Shown: positions 24,840 to 57,689, numbered from the stretch's first letter. The stretch: DNA of 64,000 bases from Doris montereyensis (GCA_037039925.1 JAXRKP010000057.1:416001-480000), one strand, 5' to 3'. A program made the numbers and translations. Notes: generated from the letters alone by a model not told the origin.

Positions 24840-25610
24840 TCGGACTGAATACTTTGATTAAGCTTATTCTAAATTCGTTTTTTTTTATCAAATTTCTGGT
24901 TATTCCAAACTTAAATAAAAACAAATCAGAATTACTTCTGTGTATATTTGAACCGGTTAATCGAAATTTCTACCTGCTTACTCCAAATTTTTTCCGTCCG
25001 TGAGACAAAAAAATCAAGGTTTGATTCAATCAAATCCAGACATAAATGAGACCAAAACTTCACAATAGTCCCCTGGTTAATTTCAATTAAGGTAAACCAG
25101 TTAACACTATAGTGATAGTGATATACACACAACACCATTCAACGTTTGATGTTGTCGGTCGGAGTAAGCTGGATTGGTCACATGTTTTGACATAACTAAG
25201 TTTATTTTAGTGAAGCGGCCGTAGTGATGTGGCGGCTGGACCAAGGTGTAATGAACATCAAAGAAGGATGTGTTTCAAGCTGACTAGACAAAAATCAAAG
25301 GAAATGACACTAATGAAATGATTCCAGCTGTCTAGACCAGACGGTTCTAAAACTGATCACACATTTCATTGTTTCTGTCTGATCGATTAGGATAAATAGA
25401 GGGTGCAAATCGGTGATTCTTCAGTTGATAAAATGTCCCAAGCCTGTATATAAAATTCAAGGGCAGTGTTCGTACTCAATATACATTTCAACACCTCACA
25501 CTTGTAACAAGATCAAAATAAGGCATTTTGGTTAATCCAAATTCCCGGTTAAAGCAAATATTTTTCCAGTTCCCGTACAGTTTCGATTTAGTAGGTTCGA
25601 CTATTTCTTT
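24840..25610. mobile_element. Possible pogo/Tigger-type MITE remnant
   Basis: The right end carries GGTTAATCCAAATTCCCGGT text and the left end carries TCTGGTTATTCCAAAC and GTTAATCGAAATTTC text, as expected for inverted arms of a pogo-like element. Arms are diverged and no target-site duplication was identified. Confidence 0.35.
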
Positions 25611-25919
25611 TGAATAAAAAAAAACAAAACAAAAATTAGTCATCTTATTTTGACCTTATGATAAGGATCAAAAGTAAATTTCAAGTTCACTCATATGACT
25701 ATTTTCCTTATGACATTAATTTCCCTTTTATCTATAGCATAAACTAAAAAAAGTAACTTTATAGTATTTGGAAAGATTATCTAAAATAAATAAATAAAAA
25801 AGTTTTTGGGGCAAAGGGAATGGGGATGGACATGAAAACTTAAGTTTTGAATCTATGAAAGAGGAAAGACAATACACCTGAGTTAGTAATAGTAATGAAT
25901 AATATTGCTTTAGTAATGA

Positions 25920-26164
<245 letters not shown>

Positions 26165-26230
26165 TAATTCATTATGTCATGTAAAATGAGATTGAAAAAT
26201 GAATGTGAACAAAGTATTTTTATGTAATCA

Positions 26231-45076
<18,846 letters not shown>

Positions 45077-45689
45077 TTTTCTCCCTTCCCTCCATTTACT
45101 TCCCAAAGTTTGACCAGGAAATTTCACTATTGAATTGAAGATCGCTATTTGAAAAAAGATATTTAAATATGAATATTGATAATTGACCAAGATATTTCTC
45201 TGCTTTTTTCAATCACAAGGTGGTATAAATATATTCAAATAAAAAAAGTTATTGATCAGGTTCAATAAATGTGTAACATTATCTACCTTTTGTTATTTTT
45301 AATGCTAATGCGAGTGATAAAAGATTCTAATCATCTATAAAAAAGATATCTCTGTTCCATTTTTGGCAAATACATGTCACATAGTATTTAATGTTTTGGT
45401 GATTTCTTTCATTTTTAATAATTTTGTGTGATGAACTCTCTAATCGTATATCTAAAGTAATAACATTTTAGTTATCAAATCAAAATCAAGTCAAATGAAA
45501 CATATCTAAAGAGGAAAAAACCCCCAAAACAAACAAAATAAACAACAACAAAGAGACAACAAAACAAAGATCCATGAGAATTCAATCAGAGAATAGATAA
45601 GTATCCTTTAAATTATCTTTGGCGATAGAAATATGATCTATTCCTGATGTTCTTTTTCTAATTTTGGAACAAATTGTTATAAGGAGAAT

Positions 45690-45940
45690 TAGAAGAAGAG
45701 AGAAGGCATTGCCCAAGACTAATGTCTCAAAAGAAGAAAAGAGGAAGAAAAAAAAGAAAAGAAGAGGAAGAAGAAGAAGAGGAAGAAAAAGAAGAAGAAG
45801 AAAAAGAAGAAAGAGGAGGAGGAGGATGAGGAGGAAGAAGAGGATGATGCGTTGAAGAAGCAGAAAAGAAAAAAGAAGAAGGCGAAGAGGAAGAAGAAAA
45901 AGTGAGGAAGAGGAAAACAAAAAGAAGGAAAAATTGGCTA
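45690..45940. repeat. Polypurine (GAA/GGA)n tract
   Basis: About 250 bp of almost pure A/G on the plus strand, upstream of exon 1 of the PIP5KL1-like gene. Confidence 0.9.
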
Positions 45941-45944
45941 TCGG

Positions 45945-47260
45945 ATATTTCATAGCATGTGACATAAGAAATCAACTTTATTAAAAGGAAAGTCTAACAA
46001 TGTAACAATGCACATCTCAATCTCCTGTCTTCATTACTTTATCACTATAAGTTGAGGCTCATAATAGTTATCTCAAACAGGTGATAAGAATTGCAATTAT
46101 TGACACATTAGAGTATTTGTCTTTATTTTAAATTATACAAATCTTCATATCCTTGATGTTAAAAGTGCATTTCACTTCACTTACCTCAACATCACATATG
46201 CTTAGAAAAAATGAACATAGTAGTACCAGCTTGATACACTCAATCACAACTCAGTCTGGCAACAAAAACATCAAATCAAATATCAATTTCTCATTATAAA
46301 CATTATTGTTATTAGTATTCAAAAAAATATTTTGTTTAAATGAATATGAATCTCATTCCTTTACTTTTAGGCTCAAGATCTGTTATCGACGGTTGGTGTT
46401 TTAAATCAATTACTTAAAACAGGCATTATGGATTAGCTCCGGTTAGCTGCAAATGTGGCCCATTTAGTTAACCTATCGATCATATAACGCATCAATCTAA
46501 AAATACTACAAAATTTACTGTAATTCTGATTCGACTTTTACTTTAGATAAACAGTTCAGTAGATAAGATATAAGATCTTGATCTCTATGCCTACTTGTAA
46601 AAATAACCACTATAAGCCATCCACATAGCGTAGCGCGTGACGTTGATTCTTACTGAAAGAATTTTTAATGTTTCTGTATCGCGTAGCATGACTATTGCCA
46701 ACTAGGTTAGGTCTAAGGGAGGCACTGTGAACTAATTACAATCGATACATTGCAAGGGTGCGTTTCTAAAATCGATCAGTTTGTTTACCTCGACAACAGA
46801 ATATCCATACTGTTCTTACATTTCGCCATAAAAGAGCTCGACAAGAACCCAACAGTGACAAAAGAAGGAATCTCTTTTTACGAAAAACAAATCCGAATCC
46901 GGGTGTTTGAAAAATCAACAGAGACAAAAGAAAAAGTGTAAAAAAATCATTGCGATAAGTAAATCAAATTTCATTACTGTTAGGAAGAAAAATACATTTG
47001 ATAATGAATGTCGTTTCGAGTTTAGATGGAATTAATCACCTCATAAGCAAGATGCGTGAATACGTGAGTGTTAATGAGCATACAGTTAAAGTTACACTAC
47101 ATCCCAAGAAGAAAAAGCATGCAAAGTAAAGCCCTTGATTAACAACTAGATCGGGTTAATTTTGGCCTGATGATACATCTCCATTTCATTTGTTTACCGT
47201 TTGGTCAATTTTGAGACGTTTTTTTAGGAAAAAAAACGCTGGCCTCGATCTAGAATTTAG
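45945..47260. other. Upstream region of the PIP5KL1-like gene
   Basis: No core promoter I can defend. A 63-codon plus-strand frame (46750-46941) has no recognisable family. On the minus strand a short MAKCKNSMDILLS peptide followed by GAG|GTAAAC (46793-46830) could be an upstream exon, but it does not join exon 1 in phase. Confidence 0.35.
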
Positions 47261-47525
47261 ATACAATGTAGTAGAGCTGGGCAAAGCTCGAGCTGAAGAT
47301 CGAGCTGTTCGATCTTTCAAGTGGACTTCAAAGATCGAGCCTGGTAGGTAAGATCGAGTTCGATCTTATGTCGTCACTAGAAAATAGAGTTAGTTGAAGT
47401 AGCAGCAGTGTCAAGAAAACAAGAACAATTTTGATGAGAACGAAAGTAGCATACGTGCTAGTGAATGTCGAGAAATAAATATGCATCTAATGTGTGTATA
47501 GTGTGGAACGTACGTTCCAATATTG

Positions 47526-47671
47526 TTCTCTTCTTCTTCTTCTTCTTCTACTTTTTTTCTTCTTCTTCTTCTTCTTTACAACACCCGTAACACATATTAT
47601 GCTTCTACTCTTCTACTACTAATAACGACAGCAACAGCAACACTAATACTACTACTATCACAACAACAACA

Positions 47672-47724
<53 letters not shown>

Positions 47725-47727
47725 TAT

Positions 47728-47795
<68 letters not shown>
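47526..47795. repeat. (CTT)n/(CTA)n compound microsatellite
   Basis: CTT run, then a mixed CAA/CTA block, then a long CTA run. Confidence 0.95.
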
Positions 47796-48129
47796 ACAAT
47801 CGTAAGCTTAGTAATAACAACATCAGCGATATAACTTGTAATAACATCTAGATTAGCTTATACATGTAGGCCTATGACGATATGCGATAGCTCTAGATTT
47901 AGATCTGAACCCAGTGGAGTTTTATTTGATCTGTTCTTGATCTAGACTATATATATATATAGATGTTGTCGCTTTAGGTTTTGCATTGTCTTTCCTACGT
48001 TGCTTTGATTATGTTGCCGCCTCTGGTTTGCCACTTCCACTGTTATTGGTGTGGGTTTACAACCAGGCGACCTAAGAGATCACATAGATTTACAGCGACG
48101 CAACAACCAGCACTAGCTCGTGCTGCACT

Positions 48130-48260
48130 CGGTAGGGGGTTCGTGCAGGTCGGGCATTCAAAGAAACAACAAACAACAAGTTTTGCGAATCGAATTCACA
48201 AACTTTCATTTTACATGCAGAGCACAAAACACTGATCTCTCAAACGTTGGTATGCAATAT
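48130..48260. repeat. Duplicated block, copy 1 (pair with 49280-49390)
   Basis: Shares AACAACAAGTTTTGC, TTCACAAACTTTxAT, GCACAAAACACxGA and TCAAACGTTGGTATG text with 49280-49390. Confidence 0.75.
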
Positions 48261-48316
48261 GAAATATAGCGATGTATGATATTATATTGAATAATGCAAT
48301 GAAAGAATGGAAACAA

Positions 48317-48370
48317 TGAGTATTACCAAAGACAATATAAACCAGTTTATATGGTCTTTGGTAATACTCA
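48317..48370. repeat. 26-bp palindrome with 2-nt spacer
   Basis: The arms 48317-48342 and 48345-48370 match at 25 of 26 positions (TGAGTATTACCAAAGAC...). Near-perfect cruciform/hairpin potential inside the hAT-like element. Confidence 0.9.
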
Positions 48371-48849
48371 GCCTAATAGCCAAGGAGCACAAAAGACACA
48401 ACTTGTTAACAATCTAGGGCATTTAACAAGTCCATCCAAAGAGAGAGAGAGAGGTGGGGGGGGGGGGTGCAACTTGTTTACTTTGAGTGCGCTGTCAATG
48501 TATAGACATTCATAGGCTAATGCTTTGAGTAAAGCAAGACGGCTATACATGGAATTATAATATCCACTTAACTCCGTTGCACACTGTTACTAGTGTTACA
48601 ATTATTCTACACAGTTATCTCCTTTGACATTTATTTGTTTTGCAACCCCGAAAAACGTGACATTTCTAATATATGTATAATGGGGACATAATCTCATACA
48701 TTAATACATTGTATTATAATCAACTCCTAGTTATTTCATAGTAACAAGCCAGTATGTTATAATGACATCAACCAAAGGTAAAAAGGCAAAAGCACGTATG
48801 AAGAAAAAAATGCACACATGAAGAACAAAGGTATAAGAAGTATATGACT

Positions 48850-49146
<297 letters not shown>

Positions 49147-49279
49147 TAAGTAATACATGGGCAATATATATTAGTATTATTAGATGTGTAATAATTGATA
49201 TTAATCCACACTAACATAAAAAAGCATGATCTAATATAGCGTAAAATATAATGAAGCAATCATAAACAGCGTACGTACC

Positions 49280-49390
49280 TGTCAAGGAAACAACCAATAA
49301 CAAGTTTTGCAAATGTAACTTCACAAACTTTAATGTTATACATGCATAGCACAAAACACCGACTGCTGTCAAACGTTGGTATGAGTCATG
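49280..49390. repeat. Duplicated block, copy 2
   Basis: Partner of 48130-48260; the two copies flank the (GA)n tract. Confidence 0.75.
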
Positions 49391-49640
49391 AGGAATGACA
49401 TCGACGTACCTGCCAGTCTCTTTCAGAAGGTGCGGGGATCACGTGATGATTGACTGACTTTTACGCTGCGATTACTGTTTTTGTGCTAAGCGGGTTTCCT
49501 TTTGGTATGCAATAATTAATTTAACATTATTAACATGTTGAGCCGACATACGTGGCTCGCAATGACCAATAATGACCATACTACATAAATGACAATGATG
49601 ACCGTTCTACATAATTGACAATAATGACCATATTACATAA
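49390..49640 (+). repeat. Interspersed repeat shared with 12,115-12,345, plus short ATAATGACC repeats
   Basis: Same motif order as the copy at 12.1 kb, followed by four degenerate copies of ACAATAATGACCATACTACAT type (49560-49670). Confidence 0.65.
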
Positions 49641-49829
49641 CTTACAATAATGAACATACTACATAGATCTAGAACATTTCCCCTGTAATCTAATATATGG
49701 GTTTTTTGGTCTGAGTTGCTATGCTTTCATTTCCTTTGCCTTTGTTATCTCCTGTTCAGTTTCTGTAATCTGCAATCATTCATCCTTTTCCTCCCAAAAA
49801 CTCAAACGTAAATCCTGCTCAGCCAGTAG

Positions 49830-50080
49830 CACACGATCGGACTTGGAAGGTCAAGGTAAAAAAGCTCAAAGTAACACAAGATCGGACCGATTTCGAAGTC
49901 GACCTAAAACGCTCGAAACAGTCAAGATCGGACTTCGAAGGTTGAGCTAAAAAAACTCGTAACAGTCAAGATCGGACTTCGAAGGTTGAGCTAAAAAAAA
50001 ACTCGAAACAGTCAGGATCGGACTTCAAGCTCGAGCTAAAAAAACTCGATACAGCATAGGATTGGAATTCGAAGGCCTCC
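49830..50080. repeat. ~52-bp repeat, 5 units, related to the hAT-like subterminal sequence
   Basis: Units of AAGATCGGACTTCGAAGGTT + GAGCTAAAAAAACTCGAAACAGTC. The words AGATCG and GAGCT also fill the element's two ends (47290-47360 and 52500-52550). Confidence 0.8.
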
Positions 50081-50354
50081 TATTTGCTTAGGGAGACACT
50101 GCTCTCAGACGACTTCTTTTATATTTACAGACATACATGTGTCTTTTATGTTTTATTTAAGTCAACCAGTCATCCGTGTGTTCTTTCAATTTGCCTTTCT
50201 TTTTTTCATTTTATAGATTGAATGTATATTTTTTTGCGTGGCGGGCATACTAGATCTAGTTCGTCGAACTAGGGGTCCAATACCCCTGAACTGACATAAT
50301 TTCAGATTTATTTTCTCCCTTATCCATAATAAGAATTCAGTGAAATTTGCTGTA

Positions 50355-50490
50355 AAGGTAGGTGATAATGTAGCCATTGTGCCCTAGGTGATAGTGTAGC
50401 CATTGTGCCCTAGGTGATAGTGTAGCCATTGTGCCCTAGGTGATAGTGTAGCCATTGTGCCCTAGGTGATAGTGTAGCCATTGTGCCCAT
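50355..50490. repeat. Minisatellite, 26-bp unit, 5 copies
   Basis: GGTGATAGTGTAGCCATTGT + GCCCTA, nearly identical copies. Confidence 0.95.
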
Positions 50491-51013
50491 TTGAGTAAAT
50501 TTTCATAAGATCGAAGCGGCGCAGGATCAAGGTTCAAGCCTCGACCCATCGGGAGCGGGGAGACATGGCGTGTGGCGACGCCTCTCACCCTCACCTCACA
50601 TCACCGCCGTCACTGGTTTCGTGGATGACGTGGGTGGTGCACCAGTGCATGCATCCGTACTTGGCCTAAATATAGATCTAGTTAAAAGCAAGACCTAGAT
50701 CTACACGAAGGTACGCACGTGGACACAGTGGAGTCGAACGCAAGCCTCCTTAATAAACGTATTATGTAAGCTCAGGGTCGCACCATTGTAGGTCAACTCA
50801 GTTTTTCTTTAAGGTATGATCTCCGATGTTATCCGCCGCCTTAACCATGGCTTATGCCGACGATAGTACTACATGTATTTTCGTTTTATTTGTGTCCATC
50901 ATAGTTCCCCCTTTATTATTGAAACAATTTGAAACAAAACACTTTCATTAACATTGTAAAGTCAGTATAATTTTGTCATTGATAAGGACAATGAAATGTA
51001 TGCTAATCATTTT

Positions 51014-51158
<145 letters not shown>

Positions 51159-51639
51159 TCAGTTAGTTTAGGGTGCAACATGGAAAGGGGCCGTTATAAA
51201 TAGTTAAAATAATTGTATAGATCTATGTAATATGGCTCTGATTTAAATATAGAATATTAGTATTGAATTATTATTAACTGTTTCACTCTTTCACTTCCAC
51301 TAGGGCTTACTATTATTCTGATCAAAGGTGGCAGTCGGTAATGGACGGTGGTGTGGGGGGGGGAGGAGTGGAAGTTCTGTTTGCTGCGAGTATTTATTGT
51401 TTTGACTTCTGAGATCTGTCTTTCGGGAGATTATGGTAGGAAGGAGATGTTTGCTTCCTCGGCAGACAAGTTAATAATGTGTTGCTCTCAAATCCCCTCC
51501 TCTCTTTCTTCTTCTCTTATCCCCTCTTCTCACCCTTTCCCCTCCCATCAGTCTCCCTCAACTTCGTATGACGCTCTCTTTCTTTGTTTCTCTGGCTGAG
51601 TGTGCGTAATGCTATGTGATAATGGCATCCGATTTCAAC

Positions 51640-52435
51640 TGAACATGTTAATTTTTTTTTTTGATATAGACAATTTTAACAATTACCATTGTACTCGGCA
51701 TGGTTTAATAAGCTAATTAAAAAACAAATTTCTATTATATGGTTGCCATGGGAACGCCGCCATCTTGGATTTATGAAAATAGCTACAACAATAGACGTTT
51801 TTAGTTTTGAACAAACTTGGCTGTAACTTCGAACGCGCGTTATTCGGTTATCTAGCTGCACCCAGTAGCTTTTTTGGATAAATTGAACGGTATTGATTTT
51901 ATGAATCTTTTGAAGATGCATATAGCAACCTTCCCAATTTTTGGCAAATCTAATCACAATAAAAAAAAAAAAATGTGCTACTCTAGGTGAAGTTTTGTTT
52001 TTGCGTCATAGATGCTAAATATACTAAAATTAGGGACAATCTGACAAAACATAAAAAAGGAGATCGCAAACCACTGTCAAAAAGTAATATTTCGAGAAAT
52101 CGCCTTTTAAATATTTTTTTTGCATTATTTGAAGTTTTTTCGCATATAAACATAGAAAAGAATTAGTATAATATTTTGAAACGTGATACAATCTTGAGAG
52201 GCTCTCAAATGCTTCTTGTTGACCCTATTTCAACTACTCCGGGTCCCTTATGCTCGTGTCGGGTGGCAATTTTCTTATGACAGTTATCGTTAAAAAAATC
52301 CCCGTATAAAATAAAATAATCGATGATGAGCTTTTTATGATATCAATGCGAAGGAAATGAACTGCTGCATCTAGTAGTGCAATAAATGAGATTTGTCCGA
52401 TTTGTGGTACAAAACTAAAAATGCCTTCCTCAGGA
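51640..52435 (+). repeat. Interspersed repeat with GCCGCCATCTTGG core, copy 2
   Basis: Contains GGAACGCCGCCATCTTGGAT, CTTGAGAGGCTCTCAAATGC, GTTGACCCTATTTCAA and the TGATATCAATGCGAAGGAAA...TGAACTGCT tail, matching 43190-44110. Lies in the right half of the hAT-like element. Confidence 0.65.
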
Positions 52436-52569
52436 CCTGCCTCCGCATCTTAAGACAAGTTAGGGTTGCTAAAGGTCAAGGTCCAGCTTTTCGAACTTTA
52501 AGTGTCGATCCTAAAGATCGAGCGATGTTTGAAAAGTCGAGCTTTGCCGAGCAGTACAATGTAGATCTA

Positions 52570-53480
52570 TTATTTACGTTATAGTTTTACAAAATCTTTG
52601 TTTTACTTTCGATTTTACGTTCGACGGACACTATGAGGATGTCGGACACCGTTGAAGATAAAGAAGGTGTGTTTTAAAAAATAACTGATATCGTCAATGG
52701 TTTTACCTTGTACATTCTATAATTTTGCCTCCTGCAATTAGAATATCAGTGTGCGTCAGTTGAAATGAACCAATGAATCATTGAAGGCCCTAGAGTTAGA
52801 GGCTAAAAATCTAGATTAGAAAGGTGGGTAACATCAACACGGTTATTTTTTAAAGTATAACATCAGTACAGCTGGTCAGTTCTATTTAATGTGTTCTCTT
52901 AATTTCACTGAAAAATCTCTTTAATTCAATGAAAACTCTCATTTCAATAAAAAAAAGTAAATGCTTTTTGTTCCATACCCAGAGTAAAGTAGGCTATGCG
53001 CTACCCCTTAACCTTAAGTAGAGCTCGCTGTGTTACTGGAAGTAGCTGAAGTGACCTTCTTACAGTCAGTGGTTTCCCCAGCCATTTGCATGAAAAAACG
53101 AGTGTGTTCAACGGGTGAAGCTAGGATTTAGACTTAGTTTGAACAAGGAGTTCACATTTACAGATGAAAGAAGACCTATAAAACATACATTTTCTATAAG
53201 TTGAAAGAAAAAGGAATTCATATTGAGATGTTAATGCAACAAGAGAAACTTAAACTAAAGACTAAACAATATTAGCGATAGCCGATGTAATCAACTTAGG
53301 CTTGCACGAAGTGTGTTGAATGGAAAAACGTCACTTTGACTAGTTTGTGAATATGATAACAAGGCTACCTGGAAAGCCACGAGCTTAAAATAGATTGTAA
53401 TGTCATTGGTTGTTATTTAACTATCAACTCAAAGTTCAAACTACGTCATAAACCATGTAAGGAAAGTGGAAATTTCCATT
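52570..53480. other. Intergenic, nothing recognised
   Basis: No supported feature. Confidence 0.45.
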
Positions 53481-53489
53481 CAAGAAGCC

Positions 53490-53625
53490 TAGGTGTCTCG
53501 CCCGAAATATAGGGCCTGCACGCTTCCTGTGCCAATGACGGCGGCCCTAAATATAGGGCCTGCGCGTTTCCCGGGCGGACGGCAACACGCCCTTTATTTA
53601 GGTCCGGCGCTTTTCTTAGGTTGAG
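53490..53625. repeat. Local CpG-rich patch with repeated AAATATAGGGCCTGC
   Basis: The word AAATATAGGGCCTGCxCG occurs at about 53502 and 53549, and an inverted relative (CCTTTATTTAGGTCCGGC) at about 53591. GC and CpG content stand out from the AT-rich surroundings. Confidence 0.7.
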
Positions 53626-53631
53626 AGGTCA

Positions 53632-54415
53632 ATGCGCCATATCACAGAAATTTGCAAAACTAACACTTTTATTTTCGCATCACAAGAATTTCCCTCTTTT
53701 AACACATTCACACCATCAAGCTTGCATAAGAGTGTTATTATTTTTAGTATAACTGCATGGGGAGGAAATACAAGAGATAGAGAAAAGAAGAAATTTAATA
53801 GGACACTGGAACACATAGGGGAACTCATAAATGATGTAGAGCCGGAGAAATTTGAAGATCTGTATGAAATTCAATGTAAGATCAAACTCAGGAGTATACT
53901 TAAAGACAACACCCTCTTTTCTCCATACCCAAAACAAGTAGTAGAAGCGGTCGACTTATAATACATATTTAAAATCCCGCACTGAGAGATATTTTAGATC
54001 TTTTCTTCCAAGCGCCATACGAAAGTTTGACCATACCTTACTTTGAAAGCACAATGGCATTTTCCTCACAATGTTTAAGAAATGTAAAAAGATGGATGGC
54101 GAATGAATGATTTATGATAAGTTAATGAATGTGTATGAAGCTAAACTTATTTGTCTATAATTATTCTATCTTTTTTAATTTTTAATTTTTTTTTATGTAT
54201 ATTGTTTCACTGCACTATTTATTTACCCACCTTTGAATTTTTGTATACTTCTCCTAAAATCTAAACATTTAATAATTAACTACGTTAAATTTGCTTTTAA
54301 TTTGAATGCATTGATGTATTTTTTTATTTTCAAACGGAAATTGTGATAACACAAGTATAATTTCCTTTTTTTAAAGGATCACTAAAGATGATTGAAATTG
54401 AAATTTGAAATTGAA
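53632..54415 (+). pseudogene. 3'-terminal LINE fragment
   Basis: Encodes SVIIFSITAWGGNTRDREKK and LEDIY-like FEDLYEIQCKIKLRSILKD, then YPKQ, typical of the C-terminus of a non-LTR reverse transcriptase. It is followed by about 450 bp of AT-rich 3' UTR and a tail of TTGAAATTGAAATT repeats. Related to the copy at 32050-32883. Severely 5'-truncated. Confidence 0.75.
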
Positions 54416-54419
54416 ATTG

Positions 54420-55280
54420 GCAGATGAAGTTCAATGAAGACATGACGCAGTATTGATCCTCTCATGATAGTGTTGTTTTAGTGAACCACAGTCTGTTGAT
54501 GATGTGTTCATTGTTCTATTCATTGCGCTGTGTGACTCGGTCGAGGTGTGATATTGTTGGCTAAATGCAATGTGATGAGCAGTTGACGCATTTTTCGTAA
54601 CTTGTGTAATTGTGTGACTGTCAGAACTATATTTCTTTTGTTGATGAAAAGATCTTCAATTTCAACTCTGTGTGCTTACAAAAGAAGACATGTTATGTGT
54701 AAAAATAAGAATAATAAAAAAATCACGTTAACATAAATTTAACCCTTGTACGACTACCCTGCCAGCTGACCTCAATATTAGTCGATAATCTCGTTCTGAT
54801 TTGGACGAGGCTTCCGCACGTGGTACGATAGTGTTCTGGCCCTGCTGACGAGGCTGCCATGCTTGACCACGGCATACATGTGATTATTGTGATTGTTTTT
54901 GATCTTCGTTGAGTAAGGTGACATAGCGGGCAGTTCATTTTGTTATCGTTATTGTCATTGTGTTTATATTGCAATGTTTACTAACAATAATATCTATTGC
55001 AGCCTACTTTTATTAAACATGAAAAGGAATAACACTGCAGTTGGCCCATTACTAATGAAGAGGAATATGAAAGGTATAATACTATTAGATAGAAAACGGG
55101 TCATGATTGAGAAATCTTCAGTGTGCCCACCCTTCATAAAAGCAACAAGGAGACAAAGAAACAAATAAGCACTAAACAATGCTGGACGAAAATAATACTT
55201 ATAGAGCCATTTATGCAACGACCCATAATGCAATGTTCATTAACAGACCAAGCCTCATAACAACATATAAAAAAGAAAAT
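54420..55280. other. Intergenic, nothing recognised
   Basis: No supported feature. Confidence 0.45.
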
Positions 55281-55465
55281 AAAAAAAAAAAAAGAAAAAA
55301 CAAAATACAACTGCAATAAGAGAGACGGAAAGAGAGGAGGAGAGATAGAAAGAGAAAGAGGAAAGGAAACAAAAAGGAGACATAAAGAGAACGAGGAAGA
55401 TAAAGAAAAGACGAATAGAGAGGACGGAGAAAATGGGGGAGAGAGAGAGACAGAGAGATGAGATA
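55280..55465. repeat. Degenerate polypurine tract
   Basis: A/G-rich GAGA/AAGA/GGAA mixture of about 185 bp. Confidence 0.75.
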
Positions 55466-55469
55466 ACAT

Positions 55470-57680
55470 ATAGAGCGGGGGGCACGTGGCTGCATGGTCC
55501 AGTCATTCAATAATAGCGTGGCTAGCTGTTTTGAATTTTATGTAGTAGTTTCAATGAACAACATTTATCTTTATTTCTAAAGGAATCATTTTCATTCTCA
55601 CATTTAAATAAAAGGATGGAACTATAATACTACGACTAAAGGAAGTGTCTAACTGCCTTTCGCTAGTCGCATGACCGAGTCTAATGTGCATAGGTAACAC
55701 AGTCCCATGATGAAAGAAAACCCCCCCCCCCAGTTTATTGCTTTCACAAGTGTGTATTGCCCCAGCTGTGGCAACGCGCTCTATGCCAGACCTAAAACCT
55801 CTCCTCAGCTACATGCTTTTTGAAAACTCCCTCCCTATCCTATGTCTATCACAAGTATCACCCTTTTTCTCCTTTACAATGACATGAGTGACCATCATTT
55901 TGTATTCTTGGCTGTTCCCTTCCTACAGTTCAATAGTAATCCCCCTCCTCCCAAACAGTCCCCACCCCTTACGCAATCCTTCTAGTTTCTAATATCTATA
56001 CATTTCAAATAGCCGCCCTTTCTCTTGTCCTGATACCATGTGTCATCATGACCATGTGAAATGGATCTGTTTGAGGATCAAAGTTCCATTGTTGCTGGAT
56101 GCTGAACTCAGATGAAAGCTTTAATTTTCCCTTGTACTTTCAACACTCTAATCTCTTCATTCTTATGTGAAAAAAAGTGGAGATGTATTTTGACGTATGT
56201 GACGTATGACAACATTACCTTCAACACAATGCTCCCCGTGATTTGTCAACCCTAAACATGGTTTCTTTCTATTGACTGAAGGTCATGCCCTCCATTCAGG
56301 CTGACCATAGATGTGCACTGTGATTGGCCACTGATTTCATTTATTTATATTAATCACTATTTCTTGTGAAGCTTGTTACTAAAGTAATTGACATCTGTCT
56401 AGAAGTTCGTCGGTCATACGAAGACAAGAGTCTTTGGTTTTGTCCACTTTGCAGAGGGTCCACAGCCTACATTTGAGATAGAGCTCCTGTGTGTTGTTGC
56501 ATCTCTTTATAAGAAATATATGGACTCGGAAATGAACTATCACAATGTAACAATACTTCAATAAATCCAAAGTCATCTGTGCGAAGAGTTTCTATTTTAC
56601 ACTCAAACCTCTCTATCTCTTAGTGACACTCTGACACAAGGCTTCTTCTTTATGAGAATGAGAGTAGTGAAGGTTTGGAGATGTTTGTTGTCCACTGCAT
56701 AGGCCAAAGAAATGAAGAGTAGCATCAGCATTCACCCAGATCGCGTCATCCTGACAACAGCTTGGTGGGGTAGGCATGGCTGTGATTGGATCAATTAAGT
56801 GGCGAGAATTAGGCATTATAATCTACAGAACATAAGAGACTGGGTGATCCTGCTATAACTATGATACAATACTACAAAGCCTTTTCACATGCAGTAGGCC
56901 TGCATTGTCTTGTCAGTGATCATTTTTTGGCGGTATAAGGAGGTTTGAGTGTACTTGCTCAGACAAAAATATACTATTTCATCAATGTTACTTTGAGGCT
57001 TGGATTACTTCATCCATGCAAGTAATATGGAACCAACAATCGCAGAGATCACATTTTATCTATTGGTTGCTACCCTCTTCCTTTCCACAACCTTTACATT
57101 GGGCCGTAAAAATAGACTGCAGATTTTGTGCCTGCGTCTGGTGCAGCTAGTCATACACAAACGTGCGTAACTATTTTGTGTCGGCCGCTAATCAAAAACT
57201 GTACATGTCTAAAGTGAGCACGAAACTAGCTGCATTGGGGCAGTATTCGTGGTTTCTATGTGATCGGTTGTATTTGACGTACCGCACATGCGTATTGCCC
57301 ATAATGATAACATTTCCTTCGTAGAGTCTACTTTAGAAATCAAAACTCATTTGAGATTTGACTTCAGACAAAGAACAGTTCACGACAGAAATCCAATACT
57401 TTCAAATTTGACACGGCACGAGAGCGAGCAAAAAATTTCTCAGAATCGACCTTCTACCTATTGGAATAGATAAAAATCCAGAAATTTAGAACTATCTCAG
57501 TCTACCTTTACCAATCTAGACCAAACACATGCTCAGCTTTCTTCTGAAATTAGGCCTACTCCTTGTCATCCACATCAAAGCAATCCATAAATAATACCTC
57601 AACATGGAAACTGACATGTCAATCTCATCATCCTCTCTTCTCTCCTCTTCTGTTTGTCTTTTTCGTTTTAATTGCCATTG
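55470..57680. other. Intergenic, nothing recognised
   Basis: About 2.2 kb without repeat or coding signal I can support; a C12 run at 55721-55732. Confidence 0.45.
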
Positions 57681-57689
57681 TTGTCTTCA

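Noticed and set aside
46750..46941. 63-codon plus-strand frame as a small gene
   Set aside because: Reasonable composition, but no recognised family and no splice or polyadenylation support. Left only as a note in the upstream region.
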